15,592 bases of DNA. It comes from Propionibacteriaceae bacterium (GTDB lineage Bacteria > Actinomycetota > Actinomycetes > Propionibacteriales > Propionibacteriaceae). Positions 15,422-15,592 of this stretch are shown here, piece after piece (within the stretch, counting starts at the first letter, position 1; each line of letters begins with the position of its first letter). The translations under genes and the position numbers were made by a program. Location: the NCBI GenBank assembly GCA_009778535.1, contig WRJP01000029.1:1-15592 (forward strand), read 5' to 3'. The notes under the pieces were generated by a model. That model made no database searches and was not told where the DNA came from. It was given only the letters and a program-made list of their open reading frames with translations.

Positions 15422-15592
15422 TGCTTCTGTGTCCTTTCATCCTACATCCGGCCTAGGGCTAGTTGGTATCTGCTAGCAGTTTTCATTGAACTTCCCGTGC
15501 AGCGACTCAGCCTCAAACAGTAGCTCGTCGGTCAAGCAGGCGCAACGCGCCACTTCATACAGCTCCCGTGTTTATCAGAATCGTGATATGGG
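15422..15592. other. Right edge: leader of the transferase gene and possible end of another gene
   Basis: This stretch holds the ribosome site of the transferase gene. A minus-strand open stretch (15571-15473) encodes about 32 residues (TRELYEVARCACLTDELLFE...) ending in TAG. Two in-frame stops, TGA and TAA, stand just before it at 15577-15572, so it is either a decayed gene end or chance. It cannot be resolved without sequence beyond the window. Confidence 0.35.

Overview
The window looks like chromosomal DNA of a Gram-positive actinobacterium. The pointers are a fused CydDC transporter, a streptogrisin-type secreted protease carrying the YQWYRxG surface repeats common in Actinobacteria, GTG starts, an apparently leaderless pgi, and a teichoic-acid-type locus. 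Base composition is moderate: hand counts give 60-68% GC in two 60-base samples of cydDC, and about 46% over 14461-14640. An Actinomycetaceae-like organism (Varibaculum, Mobiluncus, Arcanobacterium relatives) would fit, but the sequence alone does not fix the genus.

Layout. (1) 1-3214: 3' part of a fused cydDC, the ABC exporter of thiols needed for cytochrome bd assembly; its 5' end lies outside the window. (2) 3236-4310: a near-perfect 22-bp palindrome, then a membrane-anchored SH3 protein with an 18-bp tandem repeat in its linker and a C-terminal peptidase-like wall domain. (3) 4416-6083: pgi, glucose-6-phosphate isomerase. (4) 6097-7331: a divergent pair, an ArsR/SmtB repressor with an intact alpha-5 metal site and a VIT1/CCC1 Fe/Mn transporter, sharing a 122-bp intergenic region with an inverted repeat that overlaps both candidate promoters. 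(5) 7420-9699: a secreted S1 protease with a propeptide and four C-terminal Ig-like repeats. (6) 9752-10306: a beta-carbonic anhydrase. (7) 10423-15421: a teichoic acid or capsule-like locus in three transcription units: an ABC-2 exporter (permease plus ATPase, minus strand); an IspD/TarI-like cytidylyltransferase plus an extended SDR (plus strand); and a CDP-glycerol/ribitol polymerase-type transferase (minus strand, convergent).

How the genes work together. Region 7 reads as activation of a polyol phosphate (cytidylyltransferase plus SDR), polymerisation on the inner membrane face (TagB/TagF-type transferase) and export (TagGH/Wzm-Wzt-type). The polyol is not identified: the usual TarJ alcohol dehydrogenase is absent here and an epimerase/dehydratase-type SDR takes its place. 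Region 4 is a compact metal-responsive module: metal release of the repressor would turn on efflux or sequestration. The SH3 protein and the repeat-bearing protease are envelope or secreted proteins. No rRNA, tRNA, CRISPR array, insertion sequence or phage gene was recognised. The most useful leads are the ArsR-VIT pair, the cytidylyltransferase-SDR pair and the palindrome at 3236-3257.
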